A stretch of 64,000 bases of DNA from Chitinophaga rupis (GCF_900109685.1 NZ_FOBB01000002.1:1234085-1298084), one strand, 5' to 3'. Shown: positions 1-9,548, counted from the first letter of the stretch. Numbers and translations are program-made. Notes: generated by a model not told the origin, from the sequence alone.

Positions 1-211
1 TGCCTTTGCTGTCCCTCGCTCTGCCGTAGTCACCTCCACAGAAAGAAAATATGTGATCCTGGTGCGGGATGGCAAAGCACTGAAGGTAGATGTGATCACC
101 GGCAATACCAGCGATGATAAAATAGAAATCTTCGGCGATTTTCATAACGATGATAAGGTAATAGTAAATGCCAATGATGAGATAAAAGAGGGGCAGGTGA
201 TTAATAAATGA
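1..211 (+). CDS. RND efflux periplasmic adaptor, C-terminal fragment
   Basis: Only the last 69 residues are inside the window; the reading frame is open from base 2 to the TGA at 209-211. The fragment has the alternating beta-strand pattern of the barrel and membrane-proximal part of HlyD/AcrA-type adaptors: a PRSAVV start, then YVILVRDGKA, then a VDVITGNTSDDKIEI strand and a final IKEGQVINK. Such adaptors link an inner-membrane RND pump to a TolC-like outer membrane channel, and the pump gene would normally follow. It does not follow here: a strong terminator and an unrelated gene come next, so the pump, if present, must be elsewhere. The family call rests on a short piece. Confidence 0.6.
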   Translation, partial: AFAVPRSAVVTSTERKYVILVRDGKALKVDVITGNTSDDKIEIFGDFHNDDKVIVNANDEIKEGQVINK

Positions 212-258
212 TTAATAAAAGATTAATGGGCAACTAATTTATCACTAATTGAGCAAAT

Positions 259-306
259 GCACGCGCAGCAAGGGTTTTGTTGAAAAAAAAATCTTGCTGC
301 GCGTGC
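259..306 (+). terminator. Strong stem-loop terminator
   Basis: The 14-base arms GCACGCGCAGCAAG (259-272) and CTTGCTGCGCGTGC (293-306) are perfectly complementary, with an A-rich loop and a short T run after the stem. It closes the efflux adaptor gene. Confidence 0.8.
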
Positions 307-426
307 TGTTTTCAGCCGCAGGTACCTGAAATTTCTCTACATTAGCACTATCCTATAGCCATGCTTTATTCGTAACCCAACTAAAAATTCCACGCATCAA
401 TTACTTAACCTTAATCTTTAGAAAAA

Positions 427-2004
427 ATGAAAACCTTACAACATTCAGGTCTGCTGTTATTTATGATCCTGGTATCCGGCTGCGTTAAAAATGCGCTGGA
501 AAAAACGCCTGCAGACAATATTAAAACAGCAAAACAAAGCGCACAGGCAGCATCGCCGGTAGGGGATGTGGTAGGCAAGGTCACTGTGGGCTACCAGGGC
601 TGGTTCTCTGCTGCCGGCGATGGTTCGCCGGTGAACAGCTGGGGCCATACCAATCTTGAAATGTGGCCCGATACCCGGGAATACACCAGTACTTATTCAG
701 GCACACCTTTTTCACAGGGCGGGGTAGCGCAGCCCGGTTATACCGGTAACCTGGGCAACGGGCAGCCTGCAAGAATGTTCTCTTCCTACGATCAGTCAAC
801 CGTGAATGTGCATTTCCGCTGGATGCAGGAGAACGGGATCGACTGTGCCGCGCTGCAACGTTTTGCCAATGAAATTACGCCCGGCAGCACCATTAAAGCC
901 CAGCGCGATGGTATGGCTACCCGTGTAAGGAATGCTTCGGAAACCTACGGCCGTAAGTTTTACATTATGTACGATGTGTCCGGCTGGGGCAACCTTGCAG
1001 CCGTAAAAACCGACTGGACCAACACCATTGCCGGTACGCTCAACCTGCTGTCATCGCCTGCGTATGCGCACCAGAATGGCAAGCCGGTAGTATCTGTATA
1101 TGGGTTGGGATATGCCAGCCACCCATCCAGCGTAGCAGAAGCGCTGGACCTTATTAATTTCTTTAAAGCGCAGGGCTGTTATGTGATTGGTTCCGTACCC
1201 GGCCAGTGGCGTACCGGCACCGGCGATTCCAAAGCTGGATTTACGGATGCATACAAGGCCTTTAATATGATCTCCGGCTGGGCCGTAGGCCGTGCGGTGG
1301 ATGGTAACTACAATGCATGGGTAACCGGCGACCGTGATTTCTGTAACGCAAATAATATGGATTACCAGCCCTGCGCTTATCCCGGTACTGCGTTTTACAA
1401 CACCAATGGCAGCGCATCACCTAAAAACCAGTTTCCACGTAATCATGGCAACTTCCTTTGGGCACAGTTTGCCACCTTCCGCAATGCAGGCGTGCAAAGT
1501 GTGTACATTGCCATGTTTGACGAGCTGAATGAAGCTACCTCCATTTTTAAAGTAGCGGAAGATGCCTCTATGATCCCGGCCGGCAAGTATTTCCTTACGC
1601 TGGATGCTGATGGGGTGCATGTATCTTCTGATTTTTATTTGCGCCTGGTAAATGATGGCGGTAAAATGCTGAAAGGGTTAATACCGTACACTACCACTGT
1701 GCCTACGCCTTTTGTTGTGGGAAATAGTGGCGGCAGTGGCGTAACTTTTTACCAGGATAGTAATTATGGCGGCGCTGCGGGCCAGGCGCTGCCTGCAGGT
1801 AATTACACATTAGCACAGTTAGCCGCCCTGGGCGTGCCTAATGACTGGGCCTCTTCTGTACGTGTGCCTGCCGGCCGCACAGTTATTATGTATGGGGATG
1901 ATAATTTCTCCGGCCCTTCCTGGACGTTAACGGCGGATACGCCTGACTTTACCACACTTAGTGGTAATGCAAATGATAAAGTATCATCTGTAAGGGTACA
2001 GTAA
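427..2004 (+). CDS. GH99/GH71-like glycosidase lipoprotein with beta/gamma-crystallin tail
   Basis: 525 residues. A lipoprotein signal ends at Cys19 (lipobox V-S-G-C), so the product is probably membrane anchored. Residues about 50-375 resemble the GH71/99-like TIM-barrel group (GYQGWFSAAGDGSPVNSWGH, later an FDELNEAT segment near the end of the barrel), whose known members cleave alpha-mannans or alpha-glucans. Residues about 430-525 form a beta/gamma-crystallin domain with two Greek-key motifs (FYQDSNYGG and MYGDDNFSG), a fold that often binds calcium or carbohydrate. The gene stands alone between two terminators and is convergent with the next gene. The substrate cannot be read from the sequence. 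Confidence 0.8.
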   Translation: MKTLQHSGLLLFMILVSGCVKNALEKTPADNIKTAKQSAQAASPVGDVVGKVTVGYQGWFSAAGDGSPVNSWGHTNLEMWPDTREYTSTYSGTPFSQGGVAQPGYTGNLGNGQPARMFSSYDQSTVNVHFRWMQENGIDCAALQRFANEITPGSTIKAQRDGMATRVRNASETYGRKFYIMYDVSGWGNLAAVKTDWTNTIAGTLNLLSSPAYAHQNGKPVVSVYGLGYASHPSSVAEALDLINFFKAQGCYVIGSVPGQWRTGTGDSKAGFTDAYKAFNMISGWAVGRAVDGNYNAWVTGDRDFCNANNMDYQPCAYPGTAFYNTNGSASPKNQFPRNHGNFLWAQFATFRNAGVQSVYIAMFDELNEATSIFKVAEDASMIPAGKYFLTLDADGVHVSSDFYLRLVNDGGKMLKGLIPYTTTVPTPFVVGNSGGSGVTFYQDSNYGGAAGQALPAGNYTLAQLAALGVPNDWASSVRVPAGRTVIMYGDDNFSGPSWTLTADTPDFTTLSGNANDKVSSVRVQ

Positions 2005-2028
2005 TAACGGTAATGGCTATAGGGTTTT

Positions 2029-2057
2029 AATTAAGAATGAATAATTAATAATTAATA
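2029..2057. repeat. AT-rich word repeat (AATAATTAATAATTAAT family)
   Basis: Degenerate tandem words of AATAATT/GAATAATTAAT lie directly before the terminator that follows the GH99-like gene. The same words recur at 3156-3190, 17195-17224, 17347-17386, 18190-18222, 36794-36822 and 36914-36947, always at gene edges. Confidence 0.7.
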
Positions 2058-2099
2058 GAATGCCGCGAATAAGGTCCGAGATCAGACTTCGCGGCATTC
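2058..2099. terminator. Bidirectional stem-loop terminator
   Basis: Arms GAATGCCGCGAA (2058-2069) and TTCGCGGCATTC (2088-2099) pair perfectly over 12 bases. T-rich sequence follows on the plus strand. It lies between two convergent genes and could serve both. Confidence 0.75.
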
Positions 2100-2128
2100 C
2101 TTTTAATTTTTACTTTTTTACTTTTAAC

Positions 2129-3073
2129 TTATACTTTCCATCCGTACGGGATGTATTCATTATCAAAAGTACCGTCGTCATATAAATTCACCATGGCATA
2201 ACCATTCTCTGTGTGGGAACGCACGCCTTTCCACCAGTTGCCGCTGCAGGCGCCGTTGCTGATGTAGGTTACATTGTTATACTGTATTTGCTCATACAGG
2301 TGTATGTGCCCGCTCATGCATACTTTCACGTTCGGATGTTTATCAAACAGCTCTATCAGGCGCGGTGCATCGGCATGCATAGTGCCTTGCCCCAGCACAT
2401 AACCCTGCCCGGGCTTGAATTTATTATCTGTTACTACGGCAGCAGCAGATACAATAGGTACGTGCGAGAAGATGATGATGGGCTTAGTGGTATTGGCTTC
2501 CAGGTCCTGCTGAAGCCAGGCATACTGTTCTTCATCCAGGAAGCAGGTATACCAGGTACCATCCGGCAGGGTTTGAATGCTGTCCAGCACAATGAAATGC
2601 CAGCCGGCTTTATCAAAGCTGCGGTACGGCTTTGGCAGGTGCATCATTTCCAGCGCATATTTTTTACCATACAGCGCATCGCTGGTTTGCCCCGCGCCCC
2701 AGCAATCGTGGTTGCCAATGCAGTATTCAATGGGCAGGCTGTTATCGCTTTTCATTAATCCGTGCCACAGGTTCCATTGTGTTTCCACGCGGTCCTTAGG
2801 CTGTTTCAGCGCATCCATGATACAGTCGCCTGTATTCATAATAAAAGAAGGCTGTTCCTTTTGTGATTGTATGTGGTGTAAGCAGGCCGCTAAGCCTTTA
2901 GGGGCATTCATTTCAGGTTCCAGGTGCACATCTGTAAGGTGGGCAAAACGTAATACGCGTTTGCGGGCAGCCTTGGAAGGGGCGGCAGCAGCAGCACGTA
3001 ATAAACCGGCGCCGGGCAGGCCGCCTAATACAGCGCCCAGTCCAAGGCCTTTTATAAGGGAACGACGATCCAT
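2129..3073 (-). CDS. Calcineurin-like metallophosphoesterase, exported
   Basis: 314 residues. The N-terminus reads MDRRSLIKGLGLGAVLGG, a twin-arginine-like pattern followed by a hydrophobic stretch, which suggests Tat export. All five metal-binding motifs of the calcineurin-like superfamily are present in order: LTDVHLE, NTGDCIMD, GNHDCWG, FSHVP and SGHIHLYE. The enzyme should hydrolyse a phosphomonoester or phosphodiester at a dinuclear metal site outside the cytoplasm. It is monocistronic, with a -7 box 36 bases upstream of the start. The substrate is not recognisable. Confidence 0.85.
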   Translation of the reverse strand: MDRRSLIKGLGLGAVLGGLPGAGLLRAAAAAPSKAARKRVLRFAHLTDVHLEPEMNAPKGLAACLHHIQSQKEQPSFIMNTGDCIMDALKQPKDRVETQWNLWHGLMKSDNSLPIEYCIGNHDCWGAGQTSDALYGKKYALEMMHLPKPYRSFDKAGWHFIVLDSIQTLPDGTWYTCFLDEEQYAWLQQDLEANTTKPIIIFSHVPIVSAAAVVTDNKFKPGQGYVLGQGTMHADAPRLIELFDKHPNVKVCMSGHIHLYEQIQYNNVTYISNGACSGNWWKGVRSHTENGYAMVNLYDDGTFDNEYIPYGWKV

Positions 3074-3108
3074 AACAGTTACTTTTTAGGTGTAAGACTA
3101 TAGGACCG

Positions 3109-3116
3109 CAAACTTA
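3109..3116 (-). promoter_or_regulatory. Bacteroidota-type -7 element
   Basis: The minus strand reads TAAGTTTG, matching the Bacteroidota consensus TAnnTTTG, about 35 bases before the metallophosphoesterase ATG. No convincing -33 TTG was found, so this is moderate evidence. Confidence 0.45.
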
Positions 3117-3155
3117 TTGGGTAGGGAGTAGAAATGCCAGCGGTGGCGCAGGCTT

Positions 3156-3190
3156 AATGAAAAATTAATAATGAAGAATTAATAATTAAT
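3156..3190. repeat. AT-rich word repeat providing a stop codon
   Basis: Degenerate ATTAATAATGAAGAATTAATAA words. The minus-strand monooxygenase gene ends inside this block: its TAA stop (3186-3188) belongs to the repeat. Confidence 0.65.
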
Positions 3191-4376
3191 AGGGAGGGAG
3201 CTCAGGGGAGCGATAGTTTTTGAGCGTAATGGGTATCACTGCCAGTCCGAAGTCCGGTACACTATCCTGGTCTGTAAAACTGCCAAATGTTGGTTGTTCT
3301 TCAGCGCCTGAATCATACGCAAGTTTTTGATTGTTGCTGACGTATTCCCGTAATTCATTTTCATAACTATTTAGCCCTGTCCGCAGATCATGCCTATGAG
3401 CGGCTAATTCTCCCGCCAGGAAATAAGCGCCCACCATTGCGATCGTGGTTCCCTGCCCGGTTGCAGGAGATACGCTGTAGCCTGCATCTCCAACCAGCAC
3501 AACCCGCTCTTTAGACCAGCTATCCATAATAATTTGATTCATAGAATCAAAGTAAAAGTCAGGCGAGTCCAGCATATATTCCTTTATTTTCCGGATCTCC
3601 GTTCCAACATCAGGAACCCGTCCGGCGAGCAGCTGCTTCTGCGCAGTAACATCCCTGTAGTCGTAGTCCAATGGCTGATCGGTGCTGAATCCCAGATACG
3701 TCCTTGCTTCGCTATCTTTTTCCTTCACTATGCAGGCTGCAACAGGAACACCTTCGTGTTGAAAAAATACTTCCCAATGGTCCAGGTCCAGGAAATTCGG
3801 CATTGTGAATGTTGCAACATAGTGGCCAAGGTAACGCATGAACTGCTCATCAGCGCCAAAGACAATTCTTCGCACATTTGAACGTAATCCGTCTGCACCA
3901 ATAACAAGGTCAAAACGTTGAGGGGCTGCATTAACAAACGTTACATCAACACCTGTTCCATCCTGATCGAGTGATACGATTGTATCATTAAAAATATATG
4001 TTACCTGATCGCCAACCGCCTGAAAAAGAACATGGCATAGATCGTCACGCAATATTTCAACATCAGGGCTATCCAGTTTACCACCGGTCATAGTACGCCC
4101 GGTGTTGCTAAACATCTCCTTTCCTGATGAAGCATCCACTACGGACATCCCTTTCAGCTTTGTACTGTTGTTACGGATAGCTTCTAATATGCCCATCCGT
4201 GCAGCCACTTCTAAAGCAGGACCCCGTACATCTAGCGCCTGCCCTCCGGGGCGTATATGTGGTGCACGTTCAACAACGGTAACCCTGAAACCGTGTTTTG
4301 TAAGCCAGTAGGCAGTACTGAGCCCTGCGATGCTTGCACCCGAAACGAGCACATTTATTACTGTTAATGATCCCAT
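3186..4376 (-). CDS. FAD-dependent monooxygenase, TetX/PHBH-like
   Basis: 396 residues. It has the class A flavoprotein monooxygenase pattern: an N-terminal dinucleotide-binding loop (VSGASIAGLSTAYWL, residues about 12-26), the DG motif (GADGLRSNVRR) and the GD motif (VLVGDAGYSVSPATGQG). Members use NAD(P)H and O2 to hydroxylate aromatic or polyketide-like substrates; the TetX branch inactivates tetracyclines, but nothing seen here proves that activity. An AraC-family gene lies upstream on the same strand, which could regulate it. The stop codon lies within an AT-rich repeat. Confidence 0.85.
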   Translation of the reverse strand: MGSLTVINVLVSGASIAGLSTAYWLTKHGFRVTVVERAPHIRPGGQALDVRGPALEVAARMGILEAIRNNSTKLKGMSVVDASSGKEMFSNTGRTMTGGKLDSPDVEILRDDLCHVLFQAVGDQVTYIFNDTIVSLDQDGTGVDVTFVNAAPQRFDLVIGADGLRSNVRRIVFGADEQFMRYLGHYVATFTMPNFLDLDHWEVFFQHEGVPVAACIVKEKDSEARTYLGFSTDQPLDYDYRDVTAQKQLLAGRVPDVGTEIRKIKEYMLDSPDFYFDSMNQIIMDSWSKERVVLVGDAGYSVSPATGQGTTIAMVGAYFLAGELAAHRHDLRTGLNSYENELREYVSNNQKLAYDSGAEEQPTFGSFTDQDSVPDFGLAVIPITLKNYRSPELPPY

Positions 4377-4456
4377 TTTTTATACGTGTTTCTTGTTCGT
4401 GCAAAGCAACATCGTATAGCGGAGGGGAGCAATAACAATACAAAGTAAGTATTGGA

Positions 4457-5347
4457 CTAATCAGCGTTTTTATTCCGGAAGGTCAATGGGGTCATTCCTG
4501 CAACTTTGGTGAACAGCCGTGAAAAATAAGCGTGATCATCATATCCCAATTCATATGCAATCTCTTTTACAGATCTGCCGGAATAATAGAGCAGGCGTTT
4601 TGCTTCTAAAATAATGCGCTGTTGTATATGATGTGAAACTGGATGGCCTGTTATGTTCCTGACACATTCGTTCAGGTAAGGAGTAGAGATGTTCAGCTTT
4701 TTAGCATACGCTGCCGGGCGTTTAACAATCATAAAATCATCTTCCAATGCTGATCTGAAGGCTTTGGCGATAATCTCATGCCGGGAAAATTTATTCGTTG
4801 ATCTGGCTTGTCCTAAATATTGTGAGGCCACCAATGCTACCAGTGTATTGCAGCTGTCTTTCAGTAAAGAATGATATAGTTTTTCCTGTTTTCTTTCCGA
4901 GAACTTCAGGCATAAGGATACGGTTTCGGAGATAAGGAAAAACGTTTCTTTCTTTAATGATAAAGGTTTTGCAGGTGCAATGTCTTCCAGCAGCTTAAGA
5001 TATTCAGGATGCAGGTTTTCATTATTAATGGTCCAGAAGCTGACGGTTACATTTTCAAAAGCTATTATCCGGTGTACCTGGCTGGGGTGAATATAGATAA
5101 CAGACGATGGTTTTATTTGGTGCTTTTGAAAATCGATCTCAATGGAAATGGTTCCCTCTTCCTGGAAGAAGAATAAATGATAGTCGTCCCGGTGTGATTG
5201 TTTTGCTACTCCGAAAGTGCGTAGTTCTGCTTCCTCAAAAGTGTGCAGATCCTTCACCGATACTTTTCCAATGGTTATACCTGCCCCGAATTCGTCAGCC
5301 ATAGGATTTACAGGAATGGGCCTTGCCTTTTTACGCATTGTTTTCAA
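4457..5347 (-). CDS. AraC-family transcriptional regulator
   Basis: 296 residues. The N-terminal half is cupin-like (HHLFFFQEEGTISIEID-type strands preceding YIHPSQVHRI). The C-terminal about 100 residues carry two helix-turn-helix motifs ending in the AraC signature (SVKEIAYELGYDDHAYFSRLF). It lies about 80 bases upstream of the monooxygenase gene on the same strand and is a likely regulator of it. The inducer is unknown. Confidence 0.9.
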   Translation of the reverse strand: MKTMRKKARPIPVNPMADEFGAGITIGKVSVKDLHTFEEAELRTFGVAKQSHRDDYHLFFFQEEGTISIEIDFQKHQIKPSSVIYIHPSQVHRIIAFENVTVSFWTINNENLHPEYLKLLEDIAPAKPLSLKKETFFLISETVSLCLKFSERKQEKLYHSLLKDSCNTLVALVASQYLGQARSTNKFSRHEIIAKAFRSALEDDFMIVKRPAAYAKKLNISTPYLNECVRNITGHPVSHHIQQRIILEAKRLLYYSGRSVKEIAYELGYDDHAYFSRLFTKVAGMTPLTFRNKNAD

Positions 5348-5381
5348 TTCACTGCGTAAAGATAACTTTTCCCACTAACAG

Positions 5382-6212
5382 TTAGTTCCTTGCAACTACC
5401 AGTGAAAGGCCGGTACTACGCCAGGTAGGATCATAGTAGGGCAGCATCAGCATGCGGTTGCGCGTAGCATGCGGGTGCAGGAGGCGGTTCACATGCGGGT
5501 ACAGCACATAGGCCGCCTGTGTGCTCAGGATGCCAATGCCTGCGCCGGCCACTACATCGCTGAACCAGTGCCGGTTATTATACATGCGCAGCGCACCGGT
5601 AGTGGCCGCAGCAGCATAACCGGCAAAGCCATACCATGGGCTCACATCCTTATACTCCATGCGCATAAATTCTGCGGCGGCAAAAGCAGTAGCGGTATGC
5701 CCGCTGGGAAACGACAGGTAGTTGCTGCCATCCGGCCTTTGCTCACGAGTAGCCTTTTTCAAAAAACGGGTGCTGCCGGCCATAATAGCGCAGGAAATAC
5801 CGTAGATGATAGAGCGGTCCCGGAAATTATGCGCGCCCTTAATGCCAACAGCATTCAGCGTATATACTGCCAATGCAGGTGCCCATTGCAGGTGATTATC
5901 TATGGTAGTGGTATAATCCGCATGCTCCTGGATCTCAGCCTTGGTGCTGCGGTTAAGCTCTTTCAGCGGATGCGCGGTCAATGCAGCAAATCCATAAGCC
6001 ACCATACCAGCGGCAACCGACATTCTGAGCCGGGGCGCATGATAGGAAACATCCGGGTTGAGCTTAAGCTGCGAAAAATGATAATGAACAGTTGTAGGTT
6101 GTGCAGTATCGGGCCTTGCGGTTAGTGATTGCGCCTGTCCCCGGAGGGCGCTTACACATAAACATGCCGCTACTGCCAGGCAATGTAACTTCATAGTGTA
6201 TATGCTGAACAA
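5382..6212 (-). CDS. PAP2-superfamily phosphatase, exported
   Basis: 276 residues with a signal peptide ending near LRGQAQS. The three PAP2 catalytic motifs are visible: KKATREQRP (K-x6-RP), FPSGHTA (PSGH) and an R-x5-H-x3-D region (RMYNNRHWFSD). These enzymes dephosphorylate lipid phosphates such as undecaprenyl pyrophosphate or phosphatidate, here probably on the periplasmic side. The gene is divergent from the urease operon and ends in GLSLVVARN, which may be an outer-membrane-type or periplasmic tail. Confidence 0.88.
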   Translation of the reverse strand: MFSIYTMKLHCLAVAACLCVSALRGQAQSLTARPDTAQPTTVHYHFSQLKLNPDVSYHAPRLRMSVAAGMVAYGFAALTAHPLKELNRSTKAEIQEHADYTTTIDNHLQWAPALAVYTLNAVGIKGAHNFRDRSIIYGISCAIMAGSTRFLKKATREQRPDGSNYLSFPSGHTATAFAAAEFMRMEYKDVSPWYGFAGYAAAATTGALRMYNNRHWFSDVVAGAGIGILSTQAAYVLYPHVNRLLHPHATRNRMLMLPYYDPTWRSTGLSLVVARN

Positions 6213-6254
6213 ATATGGAATGTTATTTTGTAGACATTCTGTATTGTCCTCTTG

Positions 6255-6293
6255 TTTACGTTGTAGGTTTCTTTATTTATGTTGTAGGTTTCT
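6255..6293. promoter_or_regulatory. Direct repeat, possible operator upstream of urease
   Basis: Two near-identical 18-mers, TTTACGTTGTAGGTTTCT (6255-6272) and TTTATGTTGTAGGTTTCT (6276-6293), are spaced exactly 21 bases apart, two helical turns. They lie between the divergent PAP2 and urease genes. This geometry suits a regulator binding one face of the DNA; the regulator is unknown. Confidence 0.4.
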
Positions 6294-6359
6294 GTTTCGC
6301 AATATAAACGTTCGCGGCTAATGCTAAATAGCATGTAAGGGTTATTTCTTTACCCAGTA

Positions 6360-6380
6360 TTGGTAAACCTGGGTTACCAA
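6360..6380. promoter_or_regulatory. Palindrome upstream of ureA, possible operator
   Basis: TTGGTAAAC and GGTTACCAA form an imperfect dyad about 50 bases before the ureA start, in the place expected for a promoter-proximal operator. Confidence 0.4.
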
Positions 6381-6428
6381 CTCAAAAAAAAATATTGTAC
6401 TTTTCTGTTTCTAAACTAAGATCTGTTT

Positions 6429-6731
6429 ATGCATTTAACAGCAAGAGAAACGGAGAAGCTGCTGCTGCACGTAGCCGGCGAGCTGGCAGAAAAGCGTAAG
6501 GCCAGGGGATTAAAGCTCAATTATCCGGAAGCCATTGCCCTCATCAGCAGCCGCCTGCAGGAAGCTGCCCGTGATGGCCGCAGCGTGGCGGACCTCATGC
6601 AGTTTGGGGCCACCATCCTTACCCGTGCGGATGTAATGGAGGGCATTCCCGAAATGATCCATGAGATCCAGATCGAAGCTACTTTCCCGGATGGCACCAA
6701 GCTGGTAACGGTGCACCATCCCATCCGCTAG
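6429..6731 (+). CDS. ureA: Urease gamma subunit
   Basis: 100 residues, the usual length for UreA. It begins [20 protein letters not shown] and contains [10 protein letters not shown] and the C-terminal [15 protein letters not shown], all typical of the family. It is the small subunit of nickel urease, which hydrolyses urea to ammonia and carbamate in the cytoplasm. First gene of the operon; ureB follows after 36 bases. Confidence 0.97.
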   Translation: MHLTARETEKLLLHVAGELAEKRKARGLKLNYPEAIALISSRLQEAARDGRSVADLMQFGATILTRADVMEGIPEMIHEIQIEATFPDGTKLVTVHHPIR

Positions 6732-6767
6732 TATACCGGCCTTTTAACCATCTAAACAAAACCAACC

Positions 6768-7142
6768 ATGATCCCCGGAGAATATTTCCTGAAAAAAGAG
6801 AACATTATTGCCAACAAGGGACGCCGCACCATAATATTAAGAGTGGTGAACACCGGCGACCGCCCGGTACAGATAGGCTCCCACTGTCATTTTTTTGAGG
6901 TGAACCGGCAAATGGCCTTTGACCGGCAGGCTGCTTTTGGCATGCGGTTAAATGTACCCTCCGGCAATGCCGTACGTTTTGAGCCCGGCGAAGTAAAAGA
7001 GGTAGAGCTGGTAGAGCTGGGCGGAGCCAAACGGGTAATCGGCATCAATAACCTGGCACAGGGTATTACCACCGATGCTGCCGTGAAACAACAAGCCCTG
7101 GAAAAAGCGCAACAACAACACTTTAAAAACCAATTGCCGTGA
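6768..7142 (+). CDS. ureB: Urease beta subunit
   Basis: 124 residues. It starts MIPGEYFL and has the family strands [20 protein letters not shown] and [21 protein letters not shown]. It is a structural subunit of the urease trimer. Its TGA overlaps the GTG start of ureC, indicating translational coupling. Confidence 0.97.
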   Translation: MIPGEYFLKKENIIANKGRRTIILRVVNTGDRPVQIGSHCHFFEVNRQMAFDRQAAFGMRLNVPSGNAVRFEPGEVKEVELVELGGAKRVIGINNLAQGITTDAAVKQQALEKAQQQHFKNQLP

Positions 7143-8860
7143 GCCTGAATATAGACAAGCACAAATACGTTAGCATGTACGGGCCTACCACCGGCGACCG
7201 CGTGCGTTTGGCAGATACAGACCTGATCATAGAAATAGAAAAAGATTACCTGCAGCATGGCGATGAGGGGAAGTTCGGCGGCGGCAAAAGCATCCGCGAC
7301 GGTATGGCGCAATCCGCCACTGCCCTGCGTGCAGAAGGGGTGCTGGATTTTGTGATCACCAACGTGATCATCATTGACCACTGGGGCATTGTAAAAGCAG
7401 ATATTGGCATTAAGGACGGCCGCATTGTGGGGATTGGCCAGGCAGGTAACCCCGATACCATGGATGGGGTAACGCCCAACATGATCATTGGCGCCTCCAC
7501 CGAAGTGCATAACGGCAGCAACCTGATTGCCACCGCAGGCGGTATTGATACGCATATACATTTTATTTGCCCGCAGCTAGTAGATCATGCGCTGTTCAGC
7601 GGTATTACTACTATGATCGGCGGCGGCACCGGCCCTGCTGACGGTACCAGCGCCACTACGGTTACACCGGGTAAATGGAATATACAACGCATGCTGCAGG
7701 CCGCAGAAGCTTATCCCATGAACCTGGGATTTTTTGGCAAGGGCAACTGCGCTACCACCGCTCCTTTGGAAGAACAGGTGGAAGCAGGCGCTTTGGGACT
7801 AAAGATCCATGAAGACTGGGGCGCTACACCCGCGGTAATAGATGCTTCCCTGAAAGTAGCGGATAAGCTGGATGTGCAGATAGCCATACATACCGATACG
7901 CTGAATGAAGCCGGCTTCCTGGAAGATACCATGAATGCTATTAACGGCCGCGTGATCCACACCTTCCATACAGAAGGAGCCGGGGGCGGGCATGCGCCGG
8001 ATATTATCCGGGCAGCCTCTTTCCCGAATGTGTTACCGGCATCAACCAATCCTACCCGGCCTTACACGGTAAATACGATTGATGAGCACCTGGATATGCT
8101 GATGGTTTGCCATCACCTGGATAAACGGGTACCGGAAGATGTGGCTTTTGCCGATTCCCGCATACGGCCGGAAACCATTGCTGCAGAAGACATTCTGCAT
8201 GATATGGGTGTGTTCAGCATCATGAGCTCTGACTCCCAGGCCATGGGGCGTGTAGGCGAAGTAGTTATCCGCACCTGGCAAACCGCTGATAAAATGAAAA
8301 AGCAACGTGGCGCTTTACCGGAAGATGGTGGAACAGAAAACGATAACTTCCGCGTAAAACGTTACGTAGCCAAATACACCATTAACCCGGCCATTGCACA
8401 TGGTATTGCGGAGCATGTAGGCTCCATAGAACCCGGCAAGCTGGCCGACCTGGTGTTGTGGAGGCCTGCGCTGTTCGGCGCCAAGCCGGAAATGATCATC
8501 AAAGGCGGTATGATAGCTGCCAGCAGAATGGGTGATCCCAATGCATCTATTCCCACGCCGCAACCGGTTATTTACCGGCATATGTTTGGCGCACACGGCA
8601 AGGCGCTGCTGCATACCAGCGTAACATTTGTATCTAAAATTTCTTTGCAGAAGAACATTGCGCAGGAATATGGTTTGCAAAAACCTTTACTGGCAGTAAG
8701 CGGCTGCCGCAGCATTTCAAAAAAAGACCTGATCCATAATGATCAAACGCCGGATATAACCGTAAACCCGGAAACATATGAAGTAAAGGTTGATGGGGTG
8801 AAGATCACCTGCGAACCTTTGAAGGAGCTGGCTTTGGCGCAACGATATTTCCTGTTTTAA
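7139..8860 (+). CDS. ureC: Urease alpha subunit (catalytic)
   Basis: 573 residues, full length. It starts at GTG inside the ureB stop (GTGA). Active-site features are intact: the His pair in THIHF, the carbamylated lysine in GLKIHEDWG (Lys222), the metal-ligand region HTDTLNEAG, and the flap segment [16 protein letters not shown] with its catalytic histidine. The enzyme holds the dinuclear nickel centre. Nothing suggests inactivation. Confidence 0.98.
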   Translation: MSLNIDKHKYVSMYGPTTGDRVRLADTDLIIEIEKDYLQHGDEGKFGGGKSIRDGMAQSATALRAEGVLDFVITNVIIIDHWGIVKADIGIKDGRIVGIGQAGNPDTMDGVTPNMIIGASTEVHNGSNLIATAGGIDTHIHFICPQLVDHALFSGITTMIGGGTGPADGTSATTVTPGKWNIQRMLQAAEAYPMNLGFFGKGNCATTAPLEEQVEAGALGLKIHEDWGATPAVIDASLKVADKLDVQIAIHTDTLNEAGFLEDTMNAINGRVIHTFHTEGAGGGHAPDIIRAASFPNVLPASTNPTRPYTVNTIDEHLDMLMVCHHLDKRVPEDVAFADSRIRPETIAAEDILHDMGVFSIMSSDSQAMGRVGEVVIRTWQTADKMKKQRGALPEDGGTENDNFRVKRYVAKYTINPAIAHGIAEHVGSIEPGKLADLVLWRPALFGAKPEMIIKGGMIAASRMGDPNASIPTPQPVIYRHMFGAHGKALLHTSVTFVSKISLQKNIAQEYGLQKPLLAVSGCRSISKKDLIHNDQTPDITVNPETYEVKVDGVKITCEPLKELALAQRYFLF

Positions 8861-8868
8861 ATGTAAAC

Positions 8869-8897
8869 GTGTGCCACAGCTTTGAGGTGTGGCGCAC
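8869..8897 (+). other. Intercistronic hairpin between ureC and ureE
   Basis: Arms GTGTGCCACA (8869-8878) and TGTGGCGCAC (8888-8897) pair with one G-U wobble. There is no T tract, so it more likely stabilises or processes the mRNA than terminates it. Confidence 0.5.
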
Positions 8898-8908
8898 ATA
8901 CCGTGTAT

Positions 8909-9409
8909 ATGATCATCGAAGACGTAATCGGCAATATAGGCACCTTATCAATCGGCTCCCGCCAAACGGACCTGCTACAGCTGCAGTGGTACGAAACCAC
9001 CCGCCGTATACAGCGCCGGCAAACCGTAAGCGGCCGTGAGATAGCTCTGCGCCTGTTAAAACAGGGCCAGCGCCTGCAGCAGGGTGATGTGGTTTGGATG
9101 GACGATACCACCGCTGTAGTAGTGGATATACTGCCTTGTAAGGTAATAGTAGTAACACCGGCCTCCATGCTGGAAATGGGTACCATTTGTTACGAGATCG
9201 GCAACAAACACTTGCCCGTTTTTATCCAGGATAATGAAGTGCTGATACCCATGGAGGAGCCGCTGTACCGCTGGCTGGAAAGCGCCGGTTACAAGCCGCT
9301 AAAGGCTACCCGCAAGCTAACCAACATGCTGCGCTCCAACGTAACACCGCATAGCCATGGTGGGAGCGGGGAGACGTTGTTTCAGAAGATTATGAACCTC
9401 ACGAAGTGA
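8909..9409 (+). CDS. ureE: Urease accessory protein UreE
   Basis: I start it at the ATG at 8909 (MIIEDVIGNIG, 166 residues), because UreE proteins begin with this strand; the frame is open further upstream to a TTG at 8882. It is the nickel metallochaperone that delivers Ni(II) to the UreFGD complex. The C-terminus (VTPHSHGGSGETLFQ) has only two histidines, unlike the His-rich tails of some UreE proteins. A 137-base gap filled with an inverted repeat separates it from ureF. Confidence 0.93.
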   Translation: MIIEDVIGNIGTLSIGSRQTDLLQLQWYETTRRIQRRQTVSGREIALRLLKQGQRLQQGDVVWMDDTTAVVVDILPCKVIVVTPASMLEMGTICYEIGNKHLPVFIQDNEVLIPMEEPLYRWLESAGYKPLKATRKLTNMLRSNVTPHSHGGSGETLFQKIMNLTK

Positions 9410-9410
9410 G

Positions 9411-9548
9411 AATTACGAATTATTTAATTACGAATTACGAATGGGTTGTGTTTTGTTGATAGACATTATTTATTGTAATTGATAATTCGTAATTAACTCA
9501 TGCTTCGCTGCATTAAATTCGTAATTCGTAATTAAATAATTCGTAATT
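9411..9548. repeat. Perfect 32-bp inverted repeat inside the urease operon
   Basis: Left arm 9411-9442 and right arm 9517-9548 are exact reverse complements over 32 bases, built from AATTACGAAT words. The loop is 74 bases and carries more of the same words plus GCTTCGCTGCATT, which also occurs (reverse complemented) in the copies at 44926, 54159 and 56689. The right arm overlaps the ureF TTG start at 9547. In RNA the stem would hide the ureF start. Confidence 0.9.

Noticed and set aside
3186..4376. Tetracycline resistance gene
   Set aside because: Class A flavin monooxygenase motifs are clear, but nothing specific to TetX activity can be read; kept as a general monooxygenase.
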